64,000 bases of DNA from Liquidambar formosana (lineage: Eukaryota > Streptophyta > Magnoliopsida > Saxifragales > Altingiaceae). Below are positions 47,395 to 60,267 of this stretch, in pieces. Position numbers and translations under genes: made by a program. Numbering within the stretch: the stretch's first letter is position 1; every line of letters starts with the position of its first letter. The stretch is from contig CM077833.1 in NCBI GenBank assembly GCA_039720395.1, positions 18,227,133 through 18,291,132 on the forward strand, given 5' to 3'. Under the pieces are notes generated by a model, which saw nothing but the letters and a program-made list of their open reading frames with translations, was not told the origin of the DNA and made no database searches.

Positions 47395-49395
47395 ATGGGT
47401 TCGGGAAGTACGAGTTCTAGTGGTGCAAATGCTATTACTAGTGACCAAGATGATACCAAGCCTTTGTGGAAATATGTTAGAAGGTTAGAAAAGTTGGGTG
47501 GAGGGGGTGGAAACTCAAAATTTCAATGTAATTATTGTCAAAGGACTTTTACGGGGTCATACTTTCGAATCATCTTTTGCAAATCCCTTTACCTTCTTCC
47601 TCTAGCAACACCTAAGAATCATCTCTTGCAAATGTGGGTTTGGGGTTGAGGAATGAGGGCTTTGAGCCAAAGAAAAGGAAGGCTTTGGGAAATTCCCCTT
47701 GGAGAAAGCTTTTAATCTTGAGACTTGAGACCAATTAAAAGGTGAAATTTCTAGGATCATCTATTCATCCGGTTTGCCTTTTCATTTGGCTAGAAACCTA
47801 TATTATGTTAGTTTATACACTTTTGCCACTAACAATATGATTTGTGGTTTTGTTCCTCTGGGTTACAATGCATTGAGGACAACACTACTAAAAAAAGAAA
47901 GGGCTAATATTGAAAAATTGTTTGAGCCAATAAAGGGTATGTGGAAGGAAAAAGGGATAAGCATTGTCACTAATGGATGGTCTGATGCACGGAGGAGGCC
48001 ACTAATAAATTTAATAGCAGTGACAGAAAGTGGCCTTGTTGTCTTAAAAGCTTTCAATTGTGAGGGCGAATATAAAGACAAATTTTATATTGTCGGTTTG
48101 ATTAAAGACATCATTGCAGAAGTTGGACCCCAAAATATGGTGCAAGTGATAACTGACAATGCCCCGTGTGCAAGTCTGCAGGGATGCTTATTGAGAGCTA
48201 ATATCCTCATGTTTTTTGGACCCCATGTGTGGTTCATACTCTAAACCTTGCCCTTAGAAATATTTGTGCAGCTGTAGATTCTCAAAAAAATGAGGCTACA
48301 TATGTCAAATGTCATTGGATTACTAAGATTTATAAGGATGCCATTGTGATAAAGAACTTTATTATGAATCACCAAATGCGGTTGGCAATTTTCAATGAAT
48401 TTGTGACTTTAAAGTTACTTGCGGTTTCTGAAACACGCTTTGCTTCAGTAATTATTATGCTTAGAAGATTCAAACTCGTAAAGCATGGTCTCTAAGTAAT
48501 GGTCATTAGTGATCAGTGTTGTTCTTATAGAGAGGATGATGTTGGGAAAGCAACATTTGTGAAAGAAAAAAGTGTTAAATGGTGTTTGGTGGGGAAAGAT
48601 TGAGTACATACTCTCCTTTGCGGGCCCATCTATGACATGTTACGGTATGCTGATACCTATAAGCCTGTTCTTCATATTATTTATGATATGTGGGATTCAA
48701 TGATTGAAAATGTGAAGAAGGCCATTTACCAACAGGAAGGGAAGGAGGAATATGAGGAATCAACCTTTTATTCAATGCATGCAATACTTGTGGATTGGTG
48801 GAACAAAAATAGCACACCATTTCATTGCTTGGCACATTCACTAAATTCTAGGTAACTTTGAAATTTAATTTAGCATTCTTTATTCAATTATTCTTTTTAG
48901 TTTTGATTTTCTTTAATTGCGAACAAACGTAATTATTGTTTTCTAATTTCTAGGTATAATAGTGAAAAGTGGCTTAATGAGGCTCCAAATCGTGTTCCTC
49001 CACATGAGGATTTAGAAATTTAAGAGAAGAGAAATAAAGGTTTGAAAAGATACTTTTCAAATGCAGAGGAATGGAGAATGACAATTCTTGAGTATGCTTG
49101 ATTCTCGGGAGCTGGTGACAGGTTTTCTTCATTTTATTGCTTATATGATAGAGGAGTCTTGGATTCAAAGGCTTGGTGGATGGTTTATGGGGCTGTTGCA
49201 CAATTGCTTCAAAATATAACTTTAAAGCTACTTGGGCAACCTTGTTCATCATCATGTTGTGAGAGGAATTGGAGTACCTACGCCTTTATCCATTCAATTA
49301 AGAGGAACAAGATACAACCAGAACGTGCTGAAGATTTAGTATTTGTGCATACTAATATTCGTCTTCTATTAAGAAAGACTGAGAATTATTTGTGA
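47395..49395 (+). pseudogene. hAT transposase pseudogene (BED finger, DUF659, hAT dimerization)
   Basis: Fragments in order. A BED-type finger start at about 47450-47570 (KPLWKYVRRLEKLGG, then FQCNYCQRTFTG). A DUF659/RNase-H-like part at 47870-48200 (GISIVTNGWSDARRRPLINL and VQVITDNAPCA). Middle pieces at 48229-48495 and 48637-48855. The C-terminal dimerization block is at 49159-49395 (SSCCERNWSTYAFIHSIKRN). Frameshifts, stops (for example TAA after the HTLN frame change near 48230, and TAG/TGA near 49020 and 49100) and a possible intron at 48855-48954 separate the pieces. It cannot give a full transposase. Confidence 0.85.
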
Positions 49396-50770
49396 GGACC
49401 AAGCAAGATGTGAGATGTTGGAGGAGATGCTTTTGATTCATTAAAAGGTGCTAGGATACTTGAGATTGCAAATCTCTCACTTGATGAACCGGATATGGAG
49501 GCCGTGCTTTTTACCGATAAAGGCGATGGTGATGATGATGTTATTACTTGTTGAATTGTTATAATTGGGCAACTTAGAAGTTTAAAGTTGAAAACAATCT
49601 CTTTTTTTTTTTTTTTTGTGGGGAGTTAAACTTGGAGTTGGTTTTTTGGTATAAACGAAAGATGTCCATCTTTCATTTATATTATATCACAGATGACTAG
49701 ATGGTTATTTTGTAATGTTGATGTCATTTTGTAATTTGTAATGATGGACATGGTTGATGAATGATGACTATGGAGTATAGATATGTTACACGTGTTATTT
49801 GGTCCCTTTTTTTTTTTTTTTTTTTTGCATATTAATTGACTTTATAGATGCTTTAAACCTTTTATTTTTTATGTTTATTATTGATGTTTTAGACTAAATA
49901 TAAATATTAAAATAGTTATTTGTTAATGTATCCCCGCTGTATCGTAACCTACATTTTTTTAGAAATGCTGAATTGGCGTATCCGTATCGTATCGAATCCC
50001 GTATCCATATCTGTACTTCTTAGATTGCCCCTTAGCAACCTACAACTAATCTACAGGGACCCATTGCATCTATGTCGAGGCTGAAGCTTAGGTCCCACCG
50101 CGAGCTCTAGATGCTAAAGAGTAGGTTTAGCCCCACCAAGCGGCTGTGGAGACTCGAACCCAAGCATTGAGCGAGGAAATCCGGGTACTGCCCACCTTAA
50201 CCAACTGCTCAGTGGTAGGTCATCATTATTCTAATGCCTGTTTATTATCATACAATTTATTTTCTTTTAACTTTGTAAAGATTTTTCTAATCTTCACAAA
50301 AGGTTCTCTCTTTTAATAATTTTGAATGCTTGAATGCTGGATGAGTATGATTGTCTGAATGAATATAAAGCCTGACTTTCTGGGTTGTGGGGATTGTGGG
50401 GAGGGGGTGTAAAACGGACTTAAACTTTTAACTTTAAATGTTTGATAGTGAAATAACTCCAATAATTAGTTAGTAGATCAATGTGATTGACTAATATTCA
50501 GGACATTAATTAAATTATTTTTTTCCCTTTTTCTCTACCTTGAAATTGCTTCAATTTTCTTAATTCTTTGGAGTGAACTTGGTCAAAATCCATTACTTTT
50601 CGTTATGAGTTCATACTAAGACTTTATGAAAGGAACTGCACATAATGTCCAGCTAAGTCCATTTTACACCCAACTTTTATCTCCAATTGTCCAACTTTTG
50701 CTTCTTTTGGATTCGTTTAATTATGATGTAAGTATGATGTTGCTTTGACTGTTCCAGAAAGAATGAGGAC

Positions 50771-50990
50771 AAAATTGCAGTCTTACATCATTGCTGGATC
50801 ATTCAATCACCAATTGTCATTTTTGTTAGATTATTCTGTGTGTACAAAATTGCTGTCTTACATCATTGATCATTCAATCACCAATTGTCATTTCTGTTAG
50901 ATTATTCTGTGTGTACAAAATTGCAGTCTTACGTCATTGCTGGATCATTCAATCTCCAATTGCCCTTTGTGTTAGATCATTCAATCTTCA
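50771..50990. repeat. tandem repeat, three units of 71-75 bp
   Basis: Units start at 50771, 50846 and 50917 with AAAATTGCAGTCTTAC-like text and include GATCATTCAATCACCAATTG and TTAGATTATTCTGTGTGTAC; the third is partial and more diverged. Confidence 0.85.
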
Positions 50991-53900
50991 ATTGCATTTC
51001 TGTTATATTAGTCTATATTATCTGCTATTCTTGTTTATATGAAGTTTGAGACACAATTTTGTTATTAGATGACTTTTGAAAACTTCTACTTTGCTTGGTA
51101 AATAGTTGGTCTCGGTCTCGGTCTCAGTTTGATATTTATGTAGAGACTAGTCTCATGGTGGATGGCCTCAATAACAAAGATTCATATAACCACAAGGGGT
51201 AGCTTAGTTGGCTCTGCTATCTATACCTTAGGAAGAGGTCGACAAGGCTCATGGGTTTTTGGAAATAAAAGCTTAGGGGGGTAGTAGTTGGTACTTTGTG
51301 CAGCTTGTAATATCCAATCTCCACATTTGGATATGCATCCTTTTTTCTTTTACTTTTTGAAAAGGAAAAAAGATTGCATATCTACTCATCTATTGTGAAT
51401 TCAAGATTTAAATTAGTATTTAGCCTCTTACTTTGACTATGTGCTCCATTCTCTAGAATGCCCCCACTAAGACCACAAAAGCTCCCTCTTGGTGATGTTC
51501 CTTTACCTACTCTAGCTCACTATCTCATAAACTTTCATTAAGGTGCATGGCCATCTTTTGGGAAATTTTGAAGGATGATTCTTGCTTAAACGGCTGGTTA
51601 AGACAGGGATTATCTAACTTCCACCAATTTCTAAGTAGCATTATGTTTAATTGCACTTTAAAGATTATTTATTATTACTCTCTTTTCCCCATCCTTTCTT
51701 TGTCCTCAATACTTGTGTATGGCAGCTTTGACTATGAGAAAGTGGGAGAGGAGCCTACTAGAAGAAAAGGTGAGAGATCTGCACTAAATTTAAAGAGCAA
51801 TGTACCTGCCTTCTGGGTGGAAGTTAGTTGAAGGGCCCTTGATGCTGCCAAACACTAGCGAGCACTCTAGGATTCTTAATTCAAAATCTCATATCAATGA
51901 TTTATATTATTATTCATGATGGTCCCATTCTACCAACTCTATACAAATGGCTAAAACCGTCCCCGCTTAATTGCTATGGTTTTCGACCTAAGAAACTCCG
52001 TAAGAGGGTACTATCATCCCTCTTCTCATTTAACTCCCATTTTTCATTTTCCTAATTTAAGACATACATAACGTCATCAATTTTATCACTTAGAGACCAA
52101 CATAATGATTAAAAATCAGCCAAAAAAATATCAAATTGCCTTCACACGCGTCGGTCAAAGTCGATAAAAAACTCTAAGATGATTCTAGATGGGATTACAT
52201 TAAACTTCCATTGGTACATATGATCACATCACATGATATTTTTTGATGCAACGTTGTATATAAGACATTTGAAGGTTCTTCTATCCCTAACTATGATTTT
52301 GAGATTTATAAAATATCCTATGAAATTGGCGAAGAGTTTGTCAATACATCAACGGATACAGTGGCCTTTTTTTCTTCCGCATGCGTGTGAATGCGCGTGC
52401 GCGTTTGCATTTTCACAATCGTCATCATCTTGGGATACCTTTTGTGGATATACCTTTTGGATGTTATGGATTCAAACTTTGACATTGGCTCAAATCTCAT
52501 GTTCTTATCGTGCAGAAGGAAGCCCAATATCTGGGCCCAGCATCAGTACCATACAGTAGTTGTACGTACTACAGAATCATGGGCCAGCTTTCCCATTTCT
52601 CAACTTATGCCATATATATACAATTATAAATTATAAATTATAAAAAATTGTCTTGTCTACAAATTATTAGTAGTGATGACGCCCTGACTATATACATACA
52701 TAGGATATCATCTTCTAATACATTAGTTGACGTAAATCATATCGGGATGTCCACACCTAAAACTTTTCATATATACAAGATTGTTCGTGATTGTATTGGA
52801 TATTAGGGATATCTTACATATAATCAAAACTGTTCATATATATACTATAAACTTAATATTATTTTTCTTTTATTCTGAATTTTTTTAATTTTATTTTAAT
52901 AATGAAAAATATTACCCCAACTTATAAGCATTGTATCATTGTATGGATATCGACACCGTAGCTTGAAGGAAATGTTCACAATTTGTTATACCCTTATCCA
53001 TTTTCCACTAGGCCTGCCTTTATGTACTTGCAAATCGTGGGTTGGGCACATTGCATTGCTCCTGGCTTGGGTTAAACTCGATGGGGCTAGACTGTGCTGG
53101 CTCGGCCTAGACCCAACTTACAGCAAGTGTGCAATCCGATTCAATGGTACCTATTACGAGGATTCATTATGAATGTGATGTTAAAACATAGTGACATTTT
53201 ACTGTCGGAGAATTCCGTATTATTATCTTGCACTTAGATGGAATAACAAAAATGTGAAATTGCCACCTTAACAATAGCACAATGATAGCTTTGTAATATA
53301 TAATTGGTGCTGTAATCATACCCAAAAGCTTCTAAAATCAAAGAAGTTCCATTGCAAAAAATGAACCCACTCATTTGTTATTTTTGTATACCATATTGAA
53401 AGGTATAACTCAATCAGATAATGATTAGGTAACACTCTTGTAACAATATTTTTTGGCAGGACTCGCATATTAAAAGACATGCGGCATGTAGATTTTAGAA
53501 AAGAGGATACTTACTTAGGTTTGACTGGAGATTGGTTTGATAGAAGACACATTCGAGCTCACTAGTAAGATAAACAAAATTAAACTCGGACTTAAAAAAT
53601 AAAAAAATAAAAAAAGGTTCAAGTAAAGCTTTTATAAAAGTACTCAGTTCGATATGTTTGTTAATATTTTAAATAACTAAATTATTCAAATTTGACATAA
53701 TGAGAAGTTTGTTCAAATTCGCTCATAAGATAATTAAATCAAACTTAAACTTTATTTTTAAGCTCACTAAACGCTCCTCCTCAAGAACCCCACCCCCCAA
53801 AAAAAAAAAAAAAAAAAAATAATCCTAAGAGGGTTGATTTGATACATGTTGAGTTCTTAGGCAAATATATATATTAGATCTTCTCTTCATATATGAGATT

Positions 53901-54333
53901 TTAGGTAATTAAGTGGATCAGAAACCTTATTTTTATATAAAACTTTGAACAATTAAGTGAGTTGGAATCATTGAGGACTTCTTTTCCCATAAGGTCTTAG
54001 GCAATCGCTTTCGGATGGAGTCGGCCCTCATGTGAGGACAAGAGGTCTCATTTTTAGTTACCTATAAAAGAAATGCCATTTTATAAGCTACACGGTTTGG
54101 ATTTGGGCTCCGTATCGCAATTATAAATACACTAGCTTGTAGGCTAGTAAGCAGTCAAAGTTGTGCTTGTAATGATCTTGCCTCCACCAGTTTGAGCTCC
54201 TGCCATGAATATAATACTTACAATCTATTAAAACAAAATTTGTGGGGCTTAGATCTAGTGGAAGTACTGAAGTAGGGCTAATTGGAAAGAGAGTCTAATC
54301 AAGTTTCTATTCATTGATTGGACAGTGTTTTAC

Positions 54334-54514
54334 ACTCTCTTCCAATGCGACTAGTCATGGTCATTCGTGGTGTATAAATACAGATCACACAGACAGAGAG
54401 AGAGAGAGAGAGAGAGAGAGTATAAATAATGAAGCGGGTAAAGAAAGCGAAGGAAGATAATACTCTCTTCCAATGCGACTTAGTCATGGCCATTAGTGGT
54501 GTATAAATACAGAT

Positions 54515-54550
<36 letters not shown>

Positions 54551-54582
54551 AATGAAGCGGGTAAAGAAAGCGAAAGAAGATA
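54334..54582. repeat. 128-bp tandem duplication carrying TATA-like box and GA tract
   Basis: Units 54334-54461 and 54462-54582 each contain ACTCTCTTCCAATGCGACT, GTGTATAAATACAGATCACA, a (GA)n run and GAAGCGGGTAAAGAAAGCGA. TATAAATA followed by GA repeats looks promoter-like on the plus strand, 0.6-0.8 kb upstream of the carboxypeptidase start, but a link is unproven. Confidence 0.8.
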
Positions 54583-54680
54583 CCTTTTCTGTTTGACTTA
54601 TTGACTGTATTGCACTGTACAAGTGGATCCAAACATTACTCCCTCCAGAAAAGTAAGCAAAGCCTGCTGCTTCCCAACGT

Positions 54681-54861
54681 CTCTCTCTCTCTCTCTCTCT
54701 CTCTATATGTCTATCTATATATATTTATATACACACATTTGTTACAAGCCAGACTGCCAAAGTAGGACCATACAGCAGCAGCCTGCAACTTTCTTTAACA
54801 CCCCCTCCCCCCGGACTCGGATTTGGACCCGGACACCCCCCCCCCCCCCCCCCCCCACTCA

Positions 54862-54904
<43 letters not shown>
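54681..54904. repeat. cluster of simple repeats (CT, TA, C, CA)
   Basis: CT run at about 54681-54703, a C-run of about 20 at 54836-54856, CT at 54864-54880 and CA at 54880-54904. Another (TA)n lies at about 55075-55111. Homopolymer lengths here may be inaccurate. Confidence 0.85.
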
Positions 54905-54905
<1 letters not shown>

Positions 54906-55072
54906 TTGTATGCATGTATAATGTATGAATCTATATATAGCAAATTGTTTAAAAATGAGATCTTGAGCATACCTTTTAGTTAAAGATGCCCAGGGTTCAC
55001 GTGCCACTCTTAACAGAATTCCTTTGATAAAGATAATACATTATTATAATTCTTCTGCTTCACGTTTCTGTC

Positions 55073-55113
<41 letters not shown>

Positions 55114-55195
55114 TTAGATTGATAAAATTCTTAGAAGAGCAGAGAGAATGGATGAAGGGGCGGCTTTTCCTTAGGTAGTTTTTGAGTTTTCTGAA

Positions 55196-58100
55196 ATGGG
55201 TAGGTGGTGCTTTTGTGGGTTGATTCTTGTGGTGGGTTATTTGTGGTTGGGGTTTGGTGTGGAGAGTTACCCAGTTGAGGATCTGGTGGTGAGGTTGCCT
55301 GGCCAACCGAAGGTTGGTTTTAGGCAGTTTGCTGGGTATGTTGATGTGGATGTGAAGGCTGGGAGGAGTTTGTTTTATTACTTTGTTGAAGCAGAGGAGG
55401 ACCCTGATAAGAAGCCTCTCACTCTCTGGCTCAATGGAGGTTTGTTGGTTTGTTTCCTCTGCTTCTGTTTGAATTGGTTTTGTGCTATAATAATAATAAT
55501 ATGTACATTATAAAATCAAATAACTCTCCTTTTTCCTCTCACATACACACACCCCATCTACCCCCACACAAGTCGTTCTGAGGTTTTCATGCTTCTTAAG
55601 TGGGTTATAATTTTCATGTTGACTGTTGTGTTTTGTTGATGGGTTTCGTCTACTTTCTGTTGTTTTGAAAACTTCAATTGTTGTTTTTTATTGTGATTAT
55701 GATGGCTTTTGTACCTCCTTTTACTTTAAAATGTTGACGATTTATTCTTTCTTTCTTTCTTTCTTTCTTTTTCCTCTTCTTTTTATGCAATTTTGAACTG
55801 TTCCCCTTTTTTTCTCTCCAGTGGTGGCCTATTCAATGTACCAAACGTTTTGATACACATGTCCTATTATTGTTATCCTGTTTTTCCCAACCAGTTTGGT
55901 CTTATTTCAATCATGATATCAACTGCAAATTTGGATGACACTGTGACTCATTAGCATCAGAGACTTGCAGAGCCTGTTAATTTTGAATTTTTGGATTGAA
56001 TTATGTTCTTGTCTAGTTTTCATTGTCAGTATAAATAATTGAATTATTATGAAAATGATGAGAATGTTTCATTTGAAATCTTAGTCAACAACTCGGTTCA
56101 AAGCTTTTGATGATCGTCTTTTGACACTAATATGTCTCAATGCGAGGGTTAACGAAAAACCCAACAAGGATTTGTCCTGATTTTTTTCCTGTATGCTGAG
56201 GCCTACAGAGAATTCAATTTTATGATATCCATAATGCTCATTCCAACACCATGAAACCCGAATGATTGAAAATTTGTTTTTCTTTCAACTTTGACATTTG
56301 ATCCTCTTTAAGTTTTCTCCATTCATAGCATGTTTTGATTAACGATATCTAAATTTCTATCTTGATTATGACTGAGGGGAAATTGTAGGTCCAAAAAAGT
56401 CTTTATCTTATGTTCGTAGTTGTGAGGCTCTTACATAGTGAAACTAATTAAAATTTTCTGTTTAGGCCCAGGATGCTCCTCAATTGGTGGGGGTGCCTTT
56501 ACAGAGTTGGGTCCGTTCTTCCCTAAAGGCAATGGCCGAGGCCTTCGAAGAAATTCAAAGTCATGGAATAAAGGTTTCATATTTTTTATGTTATTTGGGC
56601 TCAATTATCTGATTTTCAATGTGACTTCAGATTTGGAGTTTAATTTCCCCCTTTTTCCCCTTATCTTATAGCATCGAATATTCTCTTTGTCGAGTCTCCT
56701 GCTGGAGTAGGATGGTCATACTCAAATAGAAGTTCAGATTATACATGTGGGGATGCCTCCACTGGTAAAGAGAACAGTTTTGCAACATTTTTATTTTATT
56801 TTGTTGATTTTAGTGGGTGCTATAATGTCAATATATGATTCTTGGAACAAAATATTTAAAAGGTTATTTGAAACTCAGATATGTGATATATCATAGAACT
56901 TAGTGTAATTTGATTTGATCCAACTGCAATTCTCTTGTTTTCCACAGCCATGGATATGCACGAATTTATGTTGAGATGGTTTGTGAAGTTCCCAGAATTC
57001 AAATCCAGAGAATTGTTTCTTACTGGAGAAAGCTATGCAGGTATGAGAAATAGTAATTGATGTCTCTGGTTCTGCAAGTTCTTTTTCAAGGCAAATTTTT
57101 AATAATTTTTTTGACTTATTTAATATTTTCTTTCCCATGATGTTTTATCTATTGAAGGGTACTAACTCATTTAGTATGTTGCTTACGTGTATTAATATTG
57201 TTATATAGGGCATTACATCCCACAGTTGGCTAATGCACTACTGGACCATAATGCACATTCAAGTGGTTTCAAGTTCAATATCAAAGGAGTTGCTGTAAGA
57301 AAACCCAAGACATGTACCAAATTTGCTTGCTCCTTTTTTCTTTTTTTTTTTCTTTTTTCAATTGAAAAAGTCAATGGGTCTATGTTTTGAGATTTTCTTT
57401 GGTACCTATCAGTCTGTTCATTCACTTGCCTTCTTTTTCCTGATTAGATTGGGAATCCACTTCTCAGACTCGATCGAGATATTCCAGCAACATATGAATT
57501 TTTTTGGTCACATGGAATGATTTCTGATGAAATTGGTCTCACCATCATGAACGATTGTGATTTTGAGGATTATGTCTTTCCCAGTCCTCACAATGTTACC
57601 CAATCATGCAACCAAGCTATAAGTGAAGCAAATGGCATTGTTGGCGATTATATAAATAATTATGATGTGATCCTTGATGTCTGTTATCCATCTATAGTCG
57701 AACAAGAGCTCCGATTGAAGAAAATGGTATTTCGTTAATTTCCCTTTCAAAATTCCTTTCTTTATTTCTACCCATTCTTGTGCTATTTATTTATGATGGA
57801 ATTCTCCAAAATGCAGGCTACTAAGATGAGTGTTGGGGTCGATGTGTGTATGACCATTGAAAGACGCTTCTATTTCAACCTTCCTGAGGTTCAAAAGGCT
57901 CTTCATGCAAATCGGACCAATTTACCCTATAACTGGTCTATGTGCAGCAGGTGAGTAATTCTATCAAGCGTTATTTACATTGTGCAACAAGTAATTCCAT
58001 CCAAGCAATCTTTTCCACCTTCAAAATGAAAATAACCCTTTTTTACTTCTCCCATGGAGCAGGTTGCGCCATCTTGTTTTAAGAATCACTCCAATCATTG

Positions 58101-59098
58101 CAACTTGGTTGATATTATTAAATTGGAATATGATCTAAATCCTAGTGCAGAAATTTATGATAAAAATTCGTTCAGATGGGAGTTGATTTTAAATTGATTT
58201 TTTTGGTGGTTCTTGGTTCTAAACAAGCTCTTGTCTCTGATTCTCATTAATCTTAGAACCAATTGTAGCTAACATTTGGGCTATATTGTTTGAGCTGCCT
58301 CACTCACATGCCAAAGCTTATTGTAGATCTCTCTCAGAACCATTTGTAAACTTTAGCAGTAAATTTTATAAGAAACTTGATTAAAATACGTATTTACCAC
58401 TGTATTGGAACTTAGGCTTTTTAATCACACTGTATTCAAAATTTTGCAAGTACCACTTGCGTATATGGACTAACCAATTTCACATAAATACTTATTGAAC
58501 AGGGTTCTGAATTACAGCGAAAATGATGGTAACATCAACATGCTGCCCTTGCTTAAAAGGATAATCCAAAATCACATTCCTGTTTGGGTTTTCAGGTAAG
58601 TTTTTATAATGTGCCAGAACAAAGATTGGAAAAAAAAAAAAAAAAAAAAACCACATTCTTTGATTTATAAATGACAGATTAAATATTCTCCAATTGTAGT
58701 GGGGATCAAGATTCTGTTGTACCACTGCTGGGCTCCCGGACTCTTGTCCGTGAGCTTGCTCACGATCTGAAATTCAAGATTACAGTCCCATATGGAACTT
58801 GGTTTCACAAAGGCCAGGTATGCATGCACTCTAATTATTTCATACATCCTTTTTCCTATCTGTGTTTGTATCTAATGTGAATTAACATGATGTTACTTTC
58901 GCTAATGCATTATTTATTTATACTGATTAGGTGGGAGGTTGGGCGATCGAGTATGGAAATCTATTGACTTTTGCCACAGTAAGGGGTGCTGCCCATATGG
59001 TACCCTATGCACAACCATCAAGAGCTTTACATATGTTCAGTTCATTTGTACGAGGTCGGAGATTGCCAAATTCAACACGTCCTTCTATTGATGATTAA
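55196..59098 (+). CDS. SCPL42: serine carboxypeptidase-like protein, SCPL42 type (S10 family)
   Basis: Ten exons: 55196-55439, 56466-56573, 56672-56764, 56948-57040, 57209-57294, 57448-57726, 57817-57950, 58503-58595, 58700-58817, 58931-59098; all GT-AG, total 1416 nt = 471 aa, a normal length for the family. A hydrophobic signal peptide (residues 1 to about 24, [12 protein letters not shown]) precedes [20 protein letters not shown]. Oxyanion-hole motif NGGPGCSS at about 80-87. The catalytic triad motifs are all present: GESYAG with Ser177, the GDQD motif at about 378-381, and GAAHMVP with His438. Several N-glycosylation sequons (for example NRSS, NVTQ, NRTN) fit a secreted or vacuolar glycoprotein. 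Subfamily naming rests on strong overall resemblance to Arabidopsis SCPL42; nearby SCPL members remain possible. The gene appears intact. Confidence 0.93.
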
Positions 59099-60267
59099 GA
59101 AAGTTTTCACCAATTGCTACAAATTAGGCTTTTCGAATTGTTTTCAATGATTCTCCAATTTCCTCACGTCAAGAGGCAATAAAAAAAAGAGAGGCTGTAG
59201 TTGGTTTTTCAGCAATAATAAGAGAAAAGCATTTCAATTGTACTTGCAGCAATGGGAAAGTTTCTACGTTTCATGGGTGTCATTTCTCGTATGTGATGGA
59301 AAATGGAAAGCGTAAAAAGACTTGATAGACTTCATTTAATTTTGTGTTTGGATATGAGGAAATAAAATTGGTTCAAAGAAGTTCGATTGAATTGCATGAC
59401 CCAAATTTAAATTTCATAGAAAGGTGTTTGGGCTTGGAATTTTCTCTCATGAGTTAATAAAATTAGTCTTAAATTATTGTAGAAAAATAAATGACATGAA
59501 AAGTGGAGTCACCTTAAAAATCTATGAGAGTTATGATTTTAGGTTAATAGGGACAAATAGCTAGTCTTAGAAAACATAAAATATAAATATGAAGAATCCG
59601 ATGTCACGAAAATACTGGACGTTGGATTTCCTAAAATTTAAGAAGAGACTTCTCCGAGTTTTAGTAGTGGAGGATGCAAGGAATGTGTCACTAAAGGTGG
59701 GGAGTTTCTGATAACTATCATATGTAGTGATAGTGCAATTTTTTAAGACTGGGTCTTCCATGTAATTGTGACACGGCAATAAGAACAATGCAAAGTAAGA
59801 TTGGAAGGCAAGAAGTACACTTTGACAATCTTATTTTATTTTATCCTCATTGGCTTATGACACCATATCAGTCATGTCATAATTATATAAAAATTTTTCT
59901 CATTTTTTAATCCAACATTGACTCAATGTTTTGTGTATGGCAGAGTTTGTTGCAGGATAATGGTGTAGACATGACATCAAAGAGGGAGGATCGATCAATC
60001 AAATGGTTCAGTTGTTAAGATAGATTTTATTTAAAGACAATTTTAAAATAAATGGAATTTTTGACATTGCATCCACCTTGCCAGATCATTATTACTTTGA
60101 AAGTGAACCCACTTAAATGTGCCGCAAATTGTAGATCAACAACCTATAAATCAGCTTGAATGGTTGGTTTCGCATCAAATTGGTCTTAGTCAAGCGATAA
60201 GTGGAAATAGAAAAAAGGAAGAGATGGTTTTGGTCATATTGTTTGAATCAAGCTCTTAATTTTTAGG
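59099..60267. other. spacer downstream of the carboxypeptidase gene
   Basis: The 3' untranslated region probably extends to around 59350. The rest is AT-rich with no recognised gene. Confidence 0.5.

Larger units (their letters stand above)
46072..50023 (+). mobile_element. hAT transposon, decayed, inserted in the SINE
   Basis: Ends are CTAGGAAGCACGGATAC and, reverse-complemented, CTAAGAAGTACAGATAT (13 of 17 identical). The flanking octamers are ATTACCCC (46064-46071) and ATTGCCCC (50024-50031), a hAT-type 8-bp target duplication with one change. Both subterminal zones are rich in CGATAC/GTATCG motifs. The internal coding region is broken; see the pseudogene entry. Confidence 0.85.
45969..50230 (-). 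mobile_element. tRNA-derived SINE, split in two by a hAT transposon
   Basis: Read on the minus strand, the head at 50215 downward has a Pol III A box (TGAGCAGTTGG, complement of 50201-50211) and a B box (GGTTCGAGTCT, complement of 50150-50160). The body continues to 50024, is interrupted by the hAT element, then resumes from 46071 to an A-rich tail (complement of about 45975-46008). The SINE is flanked by a 15-bp target duplication with one mismatch: 45969-45983 and 50216-50230, beginning TAGGTCAT. Removing the hAT and one octamer gives a SINE of about 270 bp. Confidence 0.8.
50231..55195. other. gene-poor region upstream of the carboxypeptidase gene
   Basis: Mostly AT-rich spacer with poly-A at 53802-53819 and weak tRNA-like text near 51190-51260 (GGGGTAGCTTAGTTGG), possibly a SINE. 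Open frames of 63-108 codons here have no family resemblance. Specific repeats are listed separately. Confidence 0.5.

Noticed and set aside
46072..50023. A functional BED-finger gene at this locus
   Set aside because: TIRs, target duplication, multiple stops and frame breaks show a dead hAT transposon.
52233..52636. Two overlapping open frames of 108 and 81 codons
   Set aside because: No domain, no splice partners and no support from composition.
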